Assembly (NCBI GenBank): GCA_037953745.1
Contig: JBAKBP010010327.1
Coordinates: 1-64,000 of the forward strand
Reading direction: 5' to 3'
Source: Lithodes maja
Taxonomy: Eukaryota; Arthropoda; Malacostraca; Decapoda; Lithodidae
DNA length: 64,000 nt
Shown here piece after piece: positions 63,799-64,000 of the stretch. Under the pieces are notes generated by a model. That model was given only the letters and a program-made list of their open reading frames with translations, searched no databases and was not told where the DNA came from. Within the stretch, counting starts at the first letter, position 1. The number at the start of each line of letters is the position of its first letter. The position numbers were made by a program, and so were the translations under genes.

Positions 63799-64000
63799 TG
63801 TTACGAACTGGCACTCGGGTACACAAGGGCTCTCAATCAGGACTTGAATACGGCTCACTGCCACAACGGAAACACACGATCCCAACCCTGAGTACTGCCA
63901 GCCGAACAAAAAACACCAATACCCTCCAGAGTTCAATCTGCTATAACGGGGTATACAAGAACTCGGTACTAGTGTTCAACAACAGACTAATAAAGAGACA
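63799..64000 (-). repeat. LTR-A family LTR, truncated by the window end
   Basis: TGTTACGAACTGGCACTCGG matches the start of the LTR-A LTRs and continues to the window end with few changes. Left flank ATAC (63795-63798) should recur after its other end if it is a solo LTR or provirus. Confidence 0.9.

Overview
This is eukaryotic, non-coding-rich genomic DNA, almost entirely made of transposable elements and satellites. Interstitial CCTAA/TTAGG-type blocks (about 38.07-38.12 kb and 38.92-39.25 kb) point to an arthropod. The mix of large LTR elements, truncated LINEs, TTAA-flanked small elements and dense minisatellites would fit a large crustacean genome such as a decapod, but that is inference. 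I see no convincing host gene.

Nest 1 (2270-25803). A minus-strand Ty3/gypsy-type element, LTR-A, is flanked by a 4-bp duplication ATGT. A second complete element, LTR-B (11943-22809, duplication ACGG), sits inside its gag. LINE copies lie in the 3' LTRs of both, and a different TTAA-flanked small element lies in the 5' LTR of each.

Middle (25.8-42.2 kb). This holds simple and tandem repeats, small TTAA elements (one with its empty site visible at 27.2 kb), a hAT-type MITE with an 8-bp duplication, and two tRNA-derived SINE-like units. A 3.1-kb element at 31.06-34.20 kb has about 310-bp inverted ends around a long ORF with PIN/XPG-nuclease-like acidic residues and a Cys-rich tail. There are also LINE fragments, a 26-bp minisatellite and the TTAGG-like arrays.

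Nest 2 (42.2-63.8 kb). A LINE is split by minus-strand element LTR-C (44154-63577, duplication CTAC). The 5' LTR of LTR-C carries a TTAA element and the complete element LTR-D (54011-63228, duplication AATC). Another LTR-A-type LTR starts at 63799 and runs off the window.

The four LTR elements are one lineage: minus strand, TG..CA LTRs of about 1.8-2.2 kb, the same primer-binding site, and a SCAN-like capsid region in Gag. LTR-A, C and D have the pol order protease, integrase, reverse transcriptase, RNase H. Integrase before RT is unusual for Ty3/gypsy and, with the SCAN-like Gag, identifies Gmr1-like elements. LTR-B keeps one 1279-codon frame but has lost integrase and the RT active site, and contains a block from a different gypsy-type element. 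All four LTR families share a hairpin whose arms vary by compensating changes; this is the most interesting apparently unannotated signal here.
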